Shown: positions 24,775 to 35,432, counted from the first letter of the stretch. The stretch: DNA of 43,179 nt from an uncultured Alphaproteobacteria bacterium (GCA_913046035.1 CAJWSW010000017.1:1-43179); one strand, 5' to 3'. The notes: generated by a model from the sequence alone, not told the origin. Made by a program: numbers and translations.

Positions 24775-26700
24775 TTACTCTCCCCCAAATGCATCTGTTG
24801 CAGCCCGAAGGATTTCGTGACCATCATTTATGCGACGGGTGAACTTTACTTTGTCAAAAAACTCCAACACTTCGACAGCTAGATTGCGGCCAATTTCTGA
24901 TGCATCTCTAAAGTTGGCGGCGGTGATCATGCCGTCTGCAGTCTCGGCGGCTACCGTTTCTGCAATTTCGGCGAGACGACGCAACGTTTCTGGTGGATAG
25001 AAACGGTTTTTGGCAATTCGAACTACGAGACCCTGTCGGCCAGCACGCACCAGGAGAGACTCTACCTTGTGCGGCTCATTGCCTATAGATTTAGCGATAT
25101 CTACAACGACGGGCGGCCGCAGTCCTCCCTCGACGAGTAGTGGCTTGATCTTTTTCCAGTTTGTGGCGTCGGCGCCCTGCAGGCTGGGTCTGTGTGATGG
25201 CAACCTCACACCCATGCCTTCCTTGACAATCACGCCTTCGCGAGCGAGATCCGCGCAAATACCAATAGCTGCGTGAAGTGGTAAACGGATACCAGTTATT
25301 TCAAAAATTCGGTTTTCGGCGGGTCCAACTGTGTCTGGGAATTTTTTATGCCAAGCGGCAAGACCTTCAAGCGCCGTGCCGCGGATTTTTTCCCAATGGG
25401 CAGGAGAAAACCCGAGTGTTCCATTCTCTGTCTCGATTGACTTCATGGGGACCAAATCGACCAAAATTTCCATGTCTTCTGGGGTGAGGTTACGCGTGGT
25501 CGCGAATTGATCTAGTAAAAGGCCATTTGGGGATGCGTCCAATACCGCTGCTAATGCAGTTCCTTCGTCGGTTTGTTCCATCGCCTTCAAAAAGGTAATG
25601 CGTTCAGGCTTGCTGCGGCCCCGCGCCGGAGGGTTGATATCAATCACTTTGCCACCGCCAATAGTGCGCTGTCCCGATTGATCGCGGAGGATCAATCGGT
25701 CTCCGTTAATAGCGCCGATCGGATTGTCGAGCACTAGCTGAGCAAGCCCGTCTCCACCCGGGTCAATTTCTCCTCCTTTCAAGATGGCAACCCGCCCCAG
25801 TGTTTCGGACGCGCCCAGATGCACGTGGACCGGTGTCCAATGTGCTAAAGCTCGGCTCTCGGTTTGGGCAACTCGAAGGCGAATATCAATTTTCCGTGTT
25901 GGTGGTGGGAGACGGCCTGCAATTACCCAGTCCCCTCGTTGGACCTGATCCTTTTGCAGACCCGCGCCCGCGAGGTTCAAGGCGCAGCGTTGCCCAGCTT
26001 GCCCAAAATTCACCTTCGTGTTTTGAGCGTGTATGCTCCGGACGCGAACATCCATTTTAGCACCCATTACGCGAGCGCTGTCCCCAGTTTCCAGTTTTCC
26101 TGAAAAAACTGTCCCGGTTACAATTAGCCCTGACCCGGGCACATTGAAACTTCGGTCGATTGCCAGGCGAAAATTTCCTTCCGAGGATCGCGGCGGAGTT
26201 CCGACGGCGACCTGAATTAGGTGTTGCTTAAGCTCGTTGATGCCATCGCCTGTTATTGGCGAAACCGGAAACACCGGGATCCCGGCCAGCGAGCTTCCAG
26301 AAAACAGCTCGTCTATCTCTTCTGAAATCTCGACTGCACGGGTTTCCTCCACTCGATCAACCTTGGTCAATGCAACCGCGCCTTGTGACACATCCAACAG
26401 GTCTAGGATGGCTAGATGTTCTCGCGTTTGCGGCATTGGACCATCGTCTGCAGCTACAATGAACAAAACGAAATCGATCCCGGCAACGCCACATAACATA
26501 TTACGAATGAATTTCTCGTGTCCCGGTACGTCTATGAAGCCGATAGTGTCCGCATCGTCTACCGGCAAGAAAGCGAAGCCGAGATCTATAGTTAGATTGC
26601 GTTTTTTTTCTTCCGGAAGGCGATCAGTATCAACGCCAGTGAGCGACTTTATAAGTAGTGTTTTGCCGTGGTCTACGTGGCCAGCCGTCGCGATTATCAT
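24775..26700 (-). CDS. selB: Selenocysteine-specific elongation factor SelB
   Basis: A 641-residue GTPase that carries Sec-tRNA to the ribosome at UGA codons marked by a SECIS hairpin. GTPase motifs are GHVDHGKT (7-14), DVPGHEKF and ALTKVD. EF-Tu-like beta domains follow (~180-360), and a winged-helix C-terminal part (~380-641) is expected to bind the SECIS. E. coli SelB has 614 residues. The start overlaps the selA stop (ATGA), so the pair is translationally coupled. Confidence 0.96.
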   Translation of the reverse strand: MIIATAGHVDHGKTLLIKSLTGVDTDRLPEEKKRNLTIDLGFAFLPVDDADTIGFIDVPGHEKFIRNMLCGVAGIDFVLFIVAADDGPMPQTREHLAILDLLDVSQGAVALTKVDRVEETRAVEISEEIDELFSGSSLAGIPVFPVSPITGDGINELKQHLIQVAVGTPPRSSEGNFRLAIDRSFNVPGSGLIVTGTVFSGKLETGDSARVMGAKMDVRVRSIHAQNTKVNFGQAGQRCALNLAGAGLQKDQVQRGDWVIAGRLPPPTRKIDIRLRVAQTESRALAHWTPVHVHLGASETLGRVAILKGGEIDPGGDGLAQLVLDNPIGAINGDRLILRDQSGQRTIGGGKVIDINPPARGRSKPERITFLKAMEQTDEGTALAAVLDASPNGLLLDQFATTRNLTPEDMEILVDLVPMKSIETENGTLGFSPAHWEKIRGTALEGLAAWHKKFPDTVGPAENRIFEITGIRLPLHAAIGICADLAREGVIVKEGMGVRLPSHRPSLQGADATNWKKIKPLLVEGGLRPPVVVDIAKSIGNEPHKVESLLVRAGRQGLVVRIAKNRFYPPETLRRLAEIAETVAAETADGMITAANFRDASEIGRNLAVEVLEFFDKVKFTRRINDGHEILRAATDAFGGE

Positions 26701-28100
26701 TGCTGCAGCTTAAGCGCAGATAGCTGTTTGATGAAGCTAGGGTGATCTTCGAGGCAGCGCATATCGAGGACAAATGCATCCCCTTGGAGCCTACCAATTA
26801 CGGGCACCGGTAGAGCACGAAAAGCGGCCGCCAGTGAATTCAACGCGGTACCGCTGTTGTTTTTCGGCTTAATCGCAAGTCCGGTGCTTGCAATTTTTCG
26901 CGTCGGTAAAGCACCAGACCCTATTTGGCTCTCGCAGGCGGTCTGAATAACGTTTGCAAACCCCTCCAAAGCGTCTGCCATGGCAGGCATGACCCTAGCG
27001 GTGACATCTTTGATTTCATCAGCAGAGCGGGTGAGCGCACGTAATGTTGGCAATCTATCAACTAAACTGTCGGGATCTCTGTAAAGGCGCAGCACAGCTG
27101 ACAGTGCTGCTATGGTCATCTTGTCGCAACGGAGCGCTCTTTTCATTGGGTTTTTTTTGATCAAAGCAATGTGTTTTTTACTACCCACGATGATACCGGA
27201 CTGCGGTCCACCCAAAAGTTTGTCGCCCGAAAACGTCACTAAATCTGCACCGTATTTGACCGCTTCCATAGGTGTCGGCTCGCGTGGCAGGCCAAATTGT
27301 TCAAGGTCTATCAACGTGCCGCTGCCGAGGTCGATGGCAAAGGGGACACTGTTTTTGCGACATAATTCTGCGAGATCCGGTTCTGGAACTTCGGCGGTAA
27401 AGCCCTCAACCACGTAGTTGCTGGTGTGTACCTTCATGACCATGCCAGTATTGGAACCAATGGCCTTAGCATAATCTTCGAGATGGGTCCGGTTTGTGGT
27501 GCCAACTTCGACTAAAGTACAGCCTGACTGGGTCATGATATCCGGTATACGAAATGAACCTCCAATTTCGATAAGCTCTCCTCTCGATGTAGGTACTTCT
27601 TTACCAAGGGCAAAAGTATTCAGAAGCAGCATAACAGCAGCGGCGTTGTTATTTACGATGGTTGCCGCCTCCGCGCCTGTTATCTCCGAGAGCAGCGCTT
27701 CAACATGCTCGTCCCGGTCGCTACGATTACCTTCGTCAATACTGTATTCAAGGTTGCTGGCGCCCCTTGCGGCCTCAGCAACCGCTTTGATTGCTTCTTC
27801 GGGTAACGCCGCCCGCCCGAGATTTGTGTGCAAGACAGTTCCTGTGAGGTTGTGTACCGGCCGTAGCGATGGCAACGCCAACTGCGCAAGATGTTCCGTT
27901 ACCGTGGACAGGATCACTTTTGTGTCCGGTATGGGCTTGCCCGCTGTGCCTTCAGTCCGCGCTTTAGCAAGCGCTATTCGGATAGCATGAATCACTGATA
28001 TGCGGCCATATTCCGCTAATAAGTGCGCGACGTCAGCAGTTTTTAAAAGACGGTCAACAGAAGGAAGGGCTGAAAGGGGCGATGGTTTTTTTTGGGTCAT
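26697..28100 (-). CDS. selA: L-seryl-tRNA(Sec) selenium transferase SelA
   Basis: A 467-residue PLP enzyme that turns Ser-tRNA(Sec) into Sec-tRNA(Sec) with selenophosphate. The PLP lysine is Lys294 in VTFSGDKLLGGPQSG, almost the same position as Lys295 of E. coli. The N-terminal LPSVDRLL and the motif NLTGTVLHTNLGRA are family signatures. It overlaps selB by four bases and lies 76 bases after prfC on the same strand. selD is not in the window. Confidence 0.96.
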   Translation of the reverse strand: MTQKKPSPLSALPSVDRLLKTADVAHLLAEYGRISVIHAIRIALAKARTEGTAGKPIPDTKVILSTVTEHLAQLALPSLRPVHNLTGTVLHTNLGRAALPEEAIKAVAEAARGASNLEYSIDEGNRSDRDEHVEALLSEITGAEAATIVNNNAAAVMLLLNTFALGKEVPTSRGELIEIGGSFRIPDIMTQSGCTLVEVGTTNRTHLEDYAKAIGSNTGMVMKVHTSNYVVEGFTAEVPEPDLAELCRKNSVPFAIDLGSGTLIDLEQFGLPREPTPMEAVKYGADLVTFSGDKLLGGPQSGIIVGSKKHIALIKKNPMKRALRCDKMTIAALSAVLRLYRDPDSLVDRLPTLRALTRSADEIKDVTARVMPAMADALEGFANVIQTACESQIGSGALPTRKIASTGLAIKPKNNSGTALNSLAAAFRALPVPVIGRLQGDAFVLDMRCLEDHPSFIKQLSALKLQQ

Positions 28101-28176
28101 AGCCCAATAGAATACCGCTTCAATCGTGGATAGAAAACGTCAAGCTTGCAGGTTTTTCGTCTTAGACTGAAGACTT

Positions 28177-29781
28177 TTACTGTGTCTGCTCTTTTGTTTT
28201 GAGGAAGCGAACATCTGGCCATTCTTCCGTGGCATTGTCCAAATGCCAGGCATTGCGTGCTAAAAAGACCGGCATGTCGTCGTGATCGTCTGCGATCGCG
28301 CCGCCATTCGCATCTATGAACTTCTTGAGTATGTTGGGGTCTTCAGCCTCCACCCAGCGCGCCGTGTGCAGAGACGTGGTTTCGAACTTAACAGGCACCT
28401 CGTATTCAGAACGGATACGGTCAGCCATCACATCAAATTGCAAAGCGCCAAGGACGCCGACGATCCAGTCTGTGCCGATCCTAGGCTTAAAAATCCGTGC
28501 AACGCCCTCTTCAGCCAACTGTTGCAGCGCCCGTCCCAGGTGTTTCGCTCTCATGGGGTCTGCGGGGTGGACTAAGCGCAGTATCTCTGGGGCAAAGCTC
28601 GGGATACCTGTAAAGCGAAGCTGCTCACCATCCGTTAATGCATCCCCAATTCGAAGGTTTCCGTGGTTAGGGATGCCGATAATATCGCCGGCATAGGCGT
28701 CTTCAGCCGTTTCTCGATCCCGAGCCAAGAACAGCATTGGGTTATGCAATGTGATTTGTTTGCCGCTACGAATGTGGTGCAGTTTCATCCCACGTTTAAA
28801 ATGCCCGGACGACAGCCTAAAAAAGGCAATTCGGTCGCGGTGTTTGGGGTCCATGTTTGCTTGAATTTTGAAGACAAAACCGCTGACTTTGTTTTCTTCG
28901 GGATCCACGATGCGTTCTTCTGCCATTTGAGGGCGTGGGGGGGGTGCCATCGAAACCAGGCCCTTGAGCAATTCGCGGACCCCAAAATTATTAATGGCGC
29001 TGCCAAAAAAAACCGGGCTCAATGTGCCATCGCGATATGCTTGCATATCTAGCGGCGGACAGAGGCCGGTTGCCAAAGGGACCTCTTCACGTAATTTTTC
29101 CACCGAGTGGCTTGGAAGTAAATGATCCAGCTTTTGGTCAGCGACACCCTGGCAAACGATATCTTCATTGACGTCGTCACCGATCTTGCCGCTTGCATGG
29201 CCTTTCTTCATCAGTACCAGTTTGTCGTCAATGACGTCATAGCAGCCGAGAAAGTCGCGTCCCATTCCGATTGGCCAGCTCGCCGGCGTGACATCTAGCG
29301 CTAGTGTCTCCTCAATTTCTTGGAGCAATTCAAAGGGTTCCTGCGCTTCACGGTCCATTTTATTAATGAAGGTTATGATTGGCATGTCACGTAGCCGGCA
29401 GACTTCGAAAAGTTTTCGTGTCTGCGCCTCAATCCCGCGCGCGGCATCGATCACCATGACAGCGGAGTCGACTGCCGACAGGGTACGGTATGTATCCTCC
29501 GAAAAATCCTCATGGCCTGGTGTGTCGAGCAAGTTGAAAGTGCAGCCGCCATATTCGTATGTCATTACGGACGATGCGACTGAAATGCCGCGTTCGGCCT
29601 CCACCTTCATCCAGTCGGAGTGAGCGCGCCTCGCCTCTCCTCGAGCCTTAACTGCGCCTGCCGTTTGGATTGCACCGCCAAAAAGAAGCAACTTTTCGGT
29701 AAGTGTGGTTTTGCCCGCGTCAGGATGTGAGATGATGGCGAATGTTCGCCGGGCGGCGATTGCGCTTCTATTAATGTCCAT
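28177..29781 (-). CDS. prfC: Peptide chain release factor 3
   Basis: A 534-residue GTPase that recycles RF1/RF2 after termination; E. coli RF3 has 529 residues. GTPase motifs are [30 protein letters not shown] and FINKMDREA, and the RF3-type C-terminus ([14 protein letters not shown]) is present. The frame is open to 29859, but the ATG at 29781 gives the conserved N-terminus ([19 protein letters not shown]), so I chose it. The gene is divergent from hmgA and directly upstream of selA. Confidence 0.95.
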   Translation of the reverse strand: MDINRSAIAARRTFAIISHPDAGKTTLTEKLLLFGGAIQTAGAVKARGEARRAHSDWMKVEAERGISVASSVMTYEYGGCTFNLLDTPGHEDFSEDTYRTLSAVDSAVMVIDAARGIEAQTRKLFEVCRLRDMPIITFINKMDREAQEPFELLQEIEETLALDVTPASWPIGMGRDFLGCYDVIDDKLVLMKKGHASGKIGDDVNEDIVCQGVADQKLDHLLPSHSVEKLREEVPLATGLCPPLDMQAYRDGTLSPVFFGSAINNFGVRELLKGLVSMAPPPRPQMAEERIVDPEENKVSGFVFKIQANMDPKHRDRIAFFRLSSGHFKRGMKLHHIRSGKQITLHNPMLFLARDRETAEDAYAGDIIGIPNHGNLRIGDALTDGEQLRFTGIPSFAPEILRLVHPADPMRAKHLGRALQQLAEEGVARIFKPRIGTDWIVGVLGALQFDVMADRIRSEYEVPVKFETTSLHTARWVEAEDPNILKKFIDANGGAIADDHDDMPVFLARNAWHLDNATEEWPDVRFLKTKEQTQ

Positions 29782-29932
29782 GGAATTTCCAGAGATTTGC
29801 GGTGTCGCTTTATGCGAAATCGGGCCTAATATACGTTGGTTGAATGATAATTCTAGCACACCTTACTTGTCGCCACGAAATTGCTTGAAGTTTAGGATAA
29901 AAGGGACAAGGGAAAATGCTCAGGATACACAA

Positions 29933-31243
29933 ATGAATACGCCAACTACAATAAAACCAGAATATCAATCTGGATTTGGTAACGAGTTTGCGACAGAGGC
30001 GTTGCCTGGCGCGCTACCTGAGGGCCAAAACTCGCCTCAGAATACATCCTATGGGTTGTACGTTGAACTAATCAGCGGAACGGCTTTTACTCAGCCCCGT
30101 AACGACAATTTGCGGAGCTGGATGTACCGGCTCCGACCGTCCGTGCAGCACGGAAAATTTCGGCCCATTGATAGCGGCATGTGGCGAACGCCGACTTTCG
30201 ATGAAGGCGTGCTTACTCCGCAGCAGATGCGATGGGATCCGCCCCATATCCCGGAAAATAAAACCGACTTGATCGCGGGAATGCAAACGATAGGGGGGAA
30301 TGGGGATGTTAATAGCCAGATAGGCATTGGTATAAATATTTACTGCGCTAATACCTCTATGTTGGATCGATACTTCTACAACGCCGACGGCGAAATGTTA
30401 CTAGTTCCCCAGCAAGGTCGTGTGCGTTTGATGACGGAAATGGGTGTTGTCGAGGCGGCACCAAACGAGATCGCGGTTATTCCAAGAGGAGTCAAGTTCC
30501 GAGCCGAGTTACCCGATGGGCCATCTCGCGGTTATGTATGCGAAAATTACGGAGCACCGCTGCGTTTGCCAGATCTCGGGCCTATTGGTTCTAATGGTCT
30601 TGCAAATGCCCGCGATTTTTTGTCACCCGTGGCGGCGTTCGAAGATCGCGAGGGAAATTTCCAGCTTATCGCCAAATTCGGCGGAAGGCTCTGGGCGTGC
30701 GATATTGGACATTCGCCGCTAGACACTGTGGCGTGGCATGGAACTCTCTCACCGTACAAATACGATTTATCCAATTTTATGGTGATTGGGTCTGTAAGCT
30801 TCGATCATCCGGATCCGTCAATTTTCACCGTTTTGACCTCTCCTTCCGGGCCTGCCGGACTTGCGAATATAGACTTTGTTATATTTCCGCCCCGCTGGAT
30901 AGTTGCGGAAAATACTTTTCGACCGCCTTGGTACCACCGCAATTTTATGTCCGAATTTATGGGCCTCGTGCATGGAAGGTATGACGCCAAGGAAGAGGGT
31001 TTTATGCCTGGCGGAGCTAGCTTGCATAACATGCACTCAGGGCATGGACCCGATCTAGTAGCCTACGAGAAAGCGACCAAATCTGATCTTAAGCCGACGC
31101 ATCTTAACGACACGATGGCCTTCATGTTTGAGACCCGCTACCCAATAAAATTGACTAATTGGGGGGCGAACAGCCCCTACATTCAATCGAACTACCATGA
31201 TTGTTGGCAGGGACTAGAAAAAAATTTCACTGGAAAGAAATAG
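29933..31243 (+). CDS. hmgA: Homogentisate 1,2-dioxygenase
   Basis: A 436-residue Fe(II) cupin enzyme that opens the ring of homogentisate to maleylacetoacetate in tyrosine/phenylalanine catabolism. The family N-terminus [19 protein letters not shown] is clear. The Fe-ligand region has His and Glu in [11 protein letters not shown], and the later His in NMHSGHGPD. The ATG at 29933 has AGGA seven bases upstream; the longer frame from 29705 runs into the divergent prfC. It is followed five bases later by fahA. No maiA or hppD is seen beside it. Confidence 0.96.
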   Translation: MNTPTTIKPEYQSGFGNEFATEALPGALPEGQNSPQNTSYGLYVELISGTAFTQPRNDNLRSWMYRLRPSVQHGKFRPIDSGMWRTPTFDEGVLTPQQMRWDPPHIPENKTDLIAGMQTIGGNGDVNSQIGIGINIYCANTSMLDRYFYNADGEMLLVPQQGRVRLMTEMGVVEAAPNEIAVIPRGVKFRAELPDGPSRGYVCENYGAPLRLPDLGPIGSNGLANARDFLSPVAAFEDREGNFQLIAKFGGRLWACDIGHSPLDTVAWHGTLSPYKYDLSNFMVIGSVSFDHPDPSIFTVLTSPSGPAGLANIDFVIFPPRWIVAENTFRPPWYHRNFMSEFMGLVHGRYDAKEEGFMPGGASLHNMHSGHGPDLVAYEKATKSDLKPTHLNDTMAFMFETRYPIKLTNWGANSPYIQSNYHDCWQGLEKNFTGKK

Positions 31244-31248
31244 CACTG

Positions 31249-32571
31249 ATGATAAATGTCAATGAAACCCATAACCCCGAGCTTGAAAGCTGGGTCGACA
31301 GCGCGAACGATGTAGAGACAGATTTTCCAATTCAAAACCTCCCATTCGGGGTTTTCGTCGACCCCGCGACCGGTGCAGCCAAGGTAGGCATCGCGATCGG
31401 TAATATGATCCTTGATGTGGCGGCGGCTAGGGCGGACGGCGTTATCGGTGGGCCTGCGGACGATGCTGCGGCCGCATGTGAGGGTGCCACTTTAAATAAG
31501 CTTATGGCGATGGGCGGAGGTCACTGGTCAGCGCTGCGCGCGGCAGTTTCCTCTGCGTTACGGTTAGATACAAAAGAAGGAGAGGCTGCAAAAGCGGTTG
31601 CGGGTAAAATCCTATTGTCGCAGGAAAATGTCTCAATGCTTTTGCCGGCCCGGATCGGTGACTACACCGACTTCTATTCGTCAATCTTTCACGCGACAAA
31701 TGTCGGGAAGATGTTGCGTCCAGACAATCCTTTGATGCCAAATTATAAGCACATCCCAATTGCATACCACGGCAGAGCCTCGTCAATTGTTGCCAGCGGC
31801 GGAATTTTTAAACGTCCGTTCGGACAGACCAAAGCCACTGACGCCGATACACCTTCTTTCGGACCTTCAATGGCTCTCGACTATGAGGCTGAAATAGGCT
31901 TTTTCGTTGGACCAGGTAATCCGCTTGGTCAGCCGGTTTCCCTCGACGAGGCGGAAGACCATATTTTTGGCCTTTGCCTTTTGAACGACTGGTCGGCTCG
32001 CGATATCCAGGCCTGGGAATATCAACCACTGGGTCCATTCCTTTCTAAAAGTTTTGTGTCGCATGTGTCGCCCTGGGTGGTGACAACGGAGGCACTGGCA
32101 CCTTTCCGATGCGGTTCGTTTCCGCGACCGGATGGAGACCCTGCGCCGCTACCCTATCTGTTTACAGAAGCGAATCAGGATAGCGGGGGCTTTGACTTGC
32201 AGATAGAGGTATTTATTTCGTCCGCGCAGATGCGCGATGCTGGCATTCAGCCGCACCGATTAACCTTGACTAACATGCGGCATCTTTACTGGAATATTTT
32301 CCAGATGCTTACGCACCACACCTCCAATGGATGCAATATACGGCCGGGGGATTTGATGGGCACCGGCACAATTTCGGGCCCTGAAGAAGGCTCACTTGGA
32401 TCTATCCTTGAAATTACCAAACGCGGCGGAGAACCGTTATCACTTCCGACAGGCGAACAACGCAAATTCATCGCTGATGGTGATGAAGTGATCATGCGGG
32501 CATCGTGTGAGGCAAATGGTGTGCGCCGCATAGGGTTAGGTGAATGCCGCGCAATCATAGAGGGTCCTTAG
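31249..32571 (+). CDS. fahA: Fumarylacetoacetase
   Basis: A 440-residue enzyme that cleaves fumarylacetoacetate to fumarate and acetoacetate, the last step of homogentisate breakdown. Family motifs are DYTDFYSSIFHATNVG, IPIAYHGRASSIV, DYEAEIGFFVG, LLNDWSARDIQAWEYQPLG and GDLMGTGTISGP. The ATG at 31249 begins five bases after the hmgA stop; a longer frame from 31201 would overlap hmgA. Forms an hmgA-fahA operon. It is far longer than the FAH-family protein at 9663 and has the N-terminal SH3-like domain typical of true fumarylacetoacetases. Confidence 0.96.
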   Translation: MINVNETHNPELESWVDSANDVETDFPIQNLPFGVFVDPATGAAKVGIAIGNMILDVAAARADGVIGGPADDAAAACEGATLNKLMAMGGGHWSALRAAVSSALRLDTKEGEAAKAVAGKILLSQENVSMLLPARIGDYTDFYSSIFHATNVGKMLRPDNPLMPNYKHIPIAYHGRASSIVASGGIFKRPFGQTKATDADTPSFGPSMALDYEAEIGFFVGPGNPLGQPVSLDEAEDHIFGLCLLNDWSARDIQAWEYQPLGPFLSKSFVSHVSPWVVTTEALAPFRCGSFPRPDGDPAPLPYLFTEANQDSGGFDLQIEVFISSAQMRDAGIQPHRLTLTNMRHLYWNIFQMLTHHTSNGCNIRPGDLMGTGTISGPEEGSLGSILEITKRGGEPLSLPTGEQRKFIADGDEVIMRASCEANGVRRIGLGECRAIIEGP

Positions 32572-33119
32572 CTATTAACGTTGCCTAAATTATTAACTAG
32601 TCTATTTTAGCGCAGTCCTTGTCGCTCTTTTTCGTTGTGGCGCAACCCCCATTGATGCCAATGCCTCAGTGGATGTTCTATCAGTCTCTGGTGATGCCAA
32701 ACGCTCGAATGGCCTTGCCAATGATTTCAAGGAACAGGCATGTGCAACTCTCAGCTAACGCCGGGTGACAGCAGATATCGCTGATAAACCCGGGAAATTC
32801 GCTTTTACTATGCTTACCCGTGAGCCAAACTAATGATCTCTCGAGTGCGAGTGTTACGTATAGACGAGAAGACACCTATGCACGCGGGCATGGTTTGGCT
32901 TAAATATTGATGGTTCGGAGGCCCGGCTTTCAAGGTGATTACGCTCATCGGCCGTAGAACAGGTCCCCGGCTCTGCCAATCCAGTAAGGTGCCGAGGACT
33001 GAGCGCTTGCACCAAAAAGATAAACTTCATCATGTTTTTCAAAGAAAAATAAAATGTTGGTTATGGGGCAGCGGATACAGCTGTGCTAATGTTGTTATTA
33101 TGGAAGCACGAGGACGATT
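32572..33119. other. Gene-free stretch of ~550 bases
   Basis: No convincing gene. Minus-strand frames at 32681-32875 and 32854-33042 have no family resemblance or ribosome site. A short plus-strand stretch reading KVITLIGRRTGPR looks faintly protein-like but is broken around it. This may be decayed coding sequence plus the promoter of the next gene. Confidence 0.4.
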
Positions 33120-35432
33120 ATGATTGGGGAGCGATTAAAACGCATTGAAGATCCGGCTCTGTTACGCGGCGCCTCAGTTTTCGTGGATGATATCCATTTA
33201 GCCGGTATGCTTCAGGCCGCGTTCTTACGAAGTCCTCATCCGCATGCGAAGATACTTTCTATTGACACTACAACTGCGCAGACCCTACCCGGGGTACATG
33301 CGGTATACACGTTAGCTGACTTGTCACCGCATTTATTGATGGACCGTTTGCCACTGCAATTTCCGACAACGGCTTTTCGCCCTGATGTAACGCCTTGGAT
33401 ACTTGCAAGAGATGAGGTCTGTCATGTCGGGGAAGCTGTTGCGATGGTCATCGCAGACACGCGTTACATTGCCGAAGATGCGGCGACACTAATTGACGTT
33501 CAATACGATCCGCTGCCATCCGTGGCGGGCTGTGCAGCAGCGTTTGCTGAAGATGCGCCTTCGGTGCATGCGAGCTGCGACGAGAATGTGCTGGTACGGT
33601 TTGGACAATCCTATGGTGACGTTAACGCAGCTTTTGCATCAGCCGCACATGTCTTTAGCGAACGTTTTATACAACACCGAGGCGCCGCCCATCCGATTGA
33701 AGGCCGCGGCGCTTTGGCTCGTTACGATGCGTTAGACGGTTCGACGACACTCTGGTCGTCTACTCAGATGTCGCATGAAGTTCGGTCGGCGATTGTTCAG
33801 ATGTTTGGAATCGATGAGGGCCGGATCCGTGTTGTTGCTCCTGATGTTGGAGGGGGCTTCGGCTCGAAATACATAGCTTATTCGGAAGAGGTTGCTATCG
33901 CTTTAGCCTCTCGTTTGCTGGATTCGCCAGTGAAATGGATTGAGGACCGGCGAGAGCATTTTACGTCTGCAATACAGGAACGTGAACAAGACTGGACGAT
34001 GGAGATCGCCGTTGATGACGATGGACACGTTCTTGGCATTCGCGGGTCGATGCTATCCGATCAGGGGGCTTACACGCCTCAGGGCGTTAATATGGCTTAC
34101 AACGCGTCGACCGGTGTGCCGGGTCCTTATATCGTACCGAATTACGAAATAGATGTGCATGTGATGGAGACCAACGCGGTTGCCGCGGCGCCGGTGCGCG
34201 GTGCTGGCTATCCGGAAGGAAATTACACAATGGAACGCCTTCTAGACAGAGCCGCGCAGGGATTAGGTCTAGATCGCGCAGAAATTCGTCGCCGAAACCT
34301 TATCCCGGCGGACAAGATGCCTTACGAAACACCGCTGAAAACGAGAGCAGGATCGCCGGTGATGGCGGACAGCGGAGATTTTCTTAAGTGTCAGCAAATT
34401 GCGCTGGATCGTATTGACTACAATGGGTTTGCAAAGCGTCAGGTTTCCGCACGCGCAGAGGGGCGTTATCTGGGCATCGGCCTCGCCAATAGTTTGAAGG
34501 GTACGGGGCGCGGGCCATTCGAGTCTGGTGCTGTACGTATTGAACGATCGGGAAAGGTACGTGTTTTTACGGGTGCGCTTGCGATGGGCCAAGGGCTAAA
34601 AACGATGCTAGCGCAGGTTACTTCTGAACAGCTCGGCGTGCCGGCGTCAGAAATCGAGGTGGTCTCCGGGGATACCGGTACAATCGCGCTGGGGCTTGGC
34701 GGCTTCGCTAGCCGCCAGACGGTAACGGCGGGGTCGTCCGTACACGGGGCTGCTAAGGAAGTCCGCAAAAAGTTACTGAAGATGGCTGCTCACTTGCTAG
34801 AAGCGGCAGAGGAAGATTTAGAGTTAGCAGACGGCGAGGTTAGGATTTCCGGGTCAGACGTGTCTATGACGGTTAAGAAAATTGCGGAGGCAAGCTCAGG
34901 AGCGCCGGGTTACTCAATGCCAGGTGGAATTGAGCCCGGTCTCGAGGCGTCGGACAACTTTAAGCCTTCGGCCCTTACATACAGTAATGGTGTGCAGGCG
35001 GTGGAGGTTGAAGTCGACGTAGGTACTGGCGAGGTCAAATTCTTGAATTACGTTGTGGTCAGCGATTGCGGTACACTGATTAACCCCATGATTGTCGACG
35101 GGCAGATAGCAGGTGGAGTAGTGCATGGCATTGGTAATGCTTTGTTTGAGTGGATGGGGTACGATGAAAACGGCCAGCCGCTGACTACTAATTTCGGCGA
35201 ATACACTATGCCAACTGCAACCGAATTGATCGATCTAGATCTTCAATACCAGCATTCGCCCTCGCCTCTGAACCCCCTTGGCGTAAAGGGTGTGGGAGAA
35301 ACTGGTACTGTGCCAGCCGCTGCTGCGATAGTGTCTGCGGTGGAAAATGCTCTTGAACCGTTTGGTGCGAGGATCAACGACTATCCGATAATGCCTTCAA
35401 AGATTGTGCAACTCGTCAAACGAGCAAACTGA
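33120..35432 (+). CDS. Lone molybdenum hydroxylase large subunit (xanthine dehydrogenase family)
   Basis: A 770-residue Mo-binding subunit with the same family marks as 18310-20604: ERLKRIEDPALLRG, VAPDVGGGFGSKY, the Mo-site loop PVRGAGYPEG, and the Glu motif GVKGVGETG. The loop is again not AYxCSFR, so this is not form I CO dehydrogenase. No small or medium subunit gene is adjacent; it must use subunits encoded elsewhere, perhaps those at 20604-21955, or work in another way. GAGGA lies just before the ATG. It is followed by tRNA-Leu. Confidence 0.9.
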   Translation: MIGERLKRIEDPALLRGASVFVDDIHLAGMLQAAFLRSPHPHAKILSIDTTTAQTLPGVHAVYTLADLSPHLLMDRLPLQFPTTAFRPDVTPWILARDEVCHVGEAVAMVIADTRYIAEDAATLIDVQYDPLPSVAGCAAAFAEDAPSVHASCDENVLVRFGQSYGDVNAAFASAAHVFSERFIQHRGAAHPIEGRGALARYDALDGSTTLWSSTQMSHEVRSAIVQMFGIDEGRIRVVAPDVGGGFGSKYIAYSEEVAIALASRLLDSPVKWIEDRREHFTSAIQEREQDWTMEIAVDDDGHVLGIRGSMLSDQGAYTPQGVNMAYNASTGVPGPYIVPNYEIDVHVMETNAVAAAPVRGAGYPEGNYTMERLLDRAAQGLGLDRAEIRRRNLIPADKMPYETPLKTRAGSPVMADSGDFLKCQQIALDRIDYNGFAKRQVSARAEGRYLGIGLANSLKGTGRGPFESGAVRIERSGKVRVFTGALAMGQGLKTMLAQVTSEQLGVPASEIEVVSGDTGTIALGLGGFASRQTVTAGSSVHGAAKEVRKKLLKMAAHLLEAAEEDLELADGEVRISGSDVSMTVKKIAEASSGAPGYSMPGGIEPGLEASDNFKPSALTYSNGVQAVEVEVDVGTGEVKFLNYVVVSDCGTLINPMIVDGQIAGGVVHGIGNALFEWMGYDENGQPLTTNFGEYTMPTATELIDLDLQYQHSPSPLNPLGVKGVGETGTVPAAAAIVSAVENALEPFGARINDYPIMPSKIVQLVKRAN

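Noticed and set aside
32681-33042. Two minus-strand ORFs in the gap after fahA
   Set aside because: No ribosome sites, no recognisable domain, and they overlap each other in different frames.
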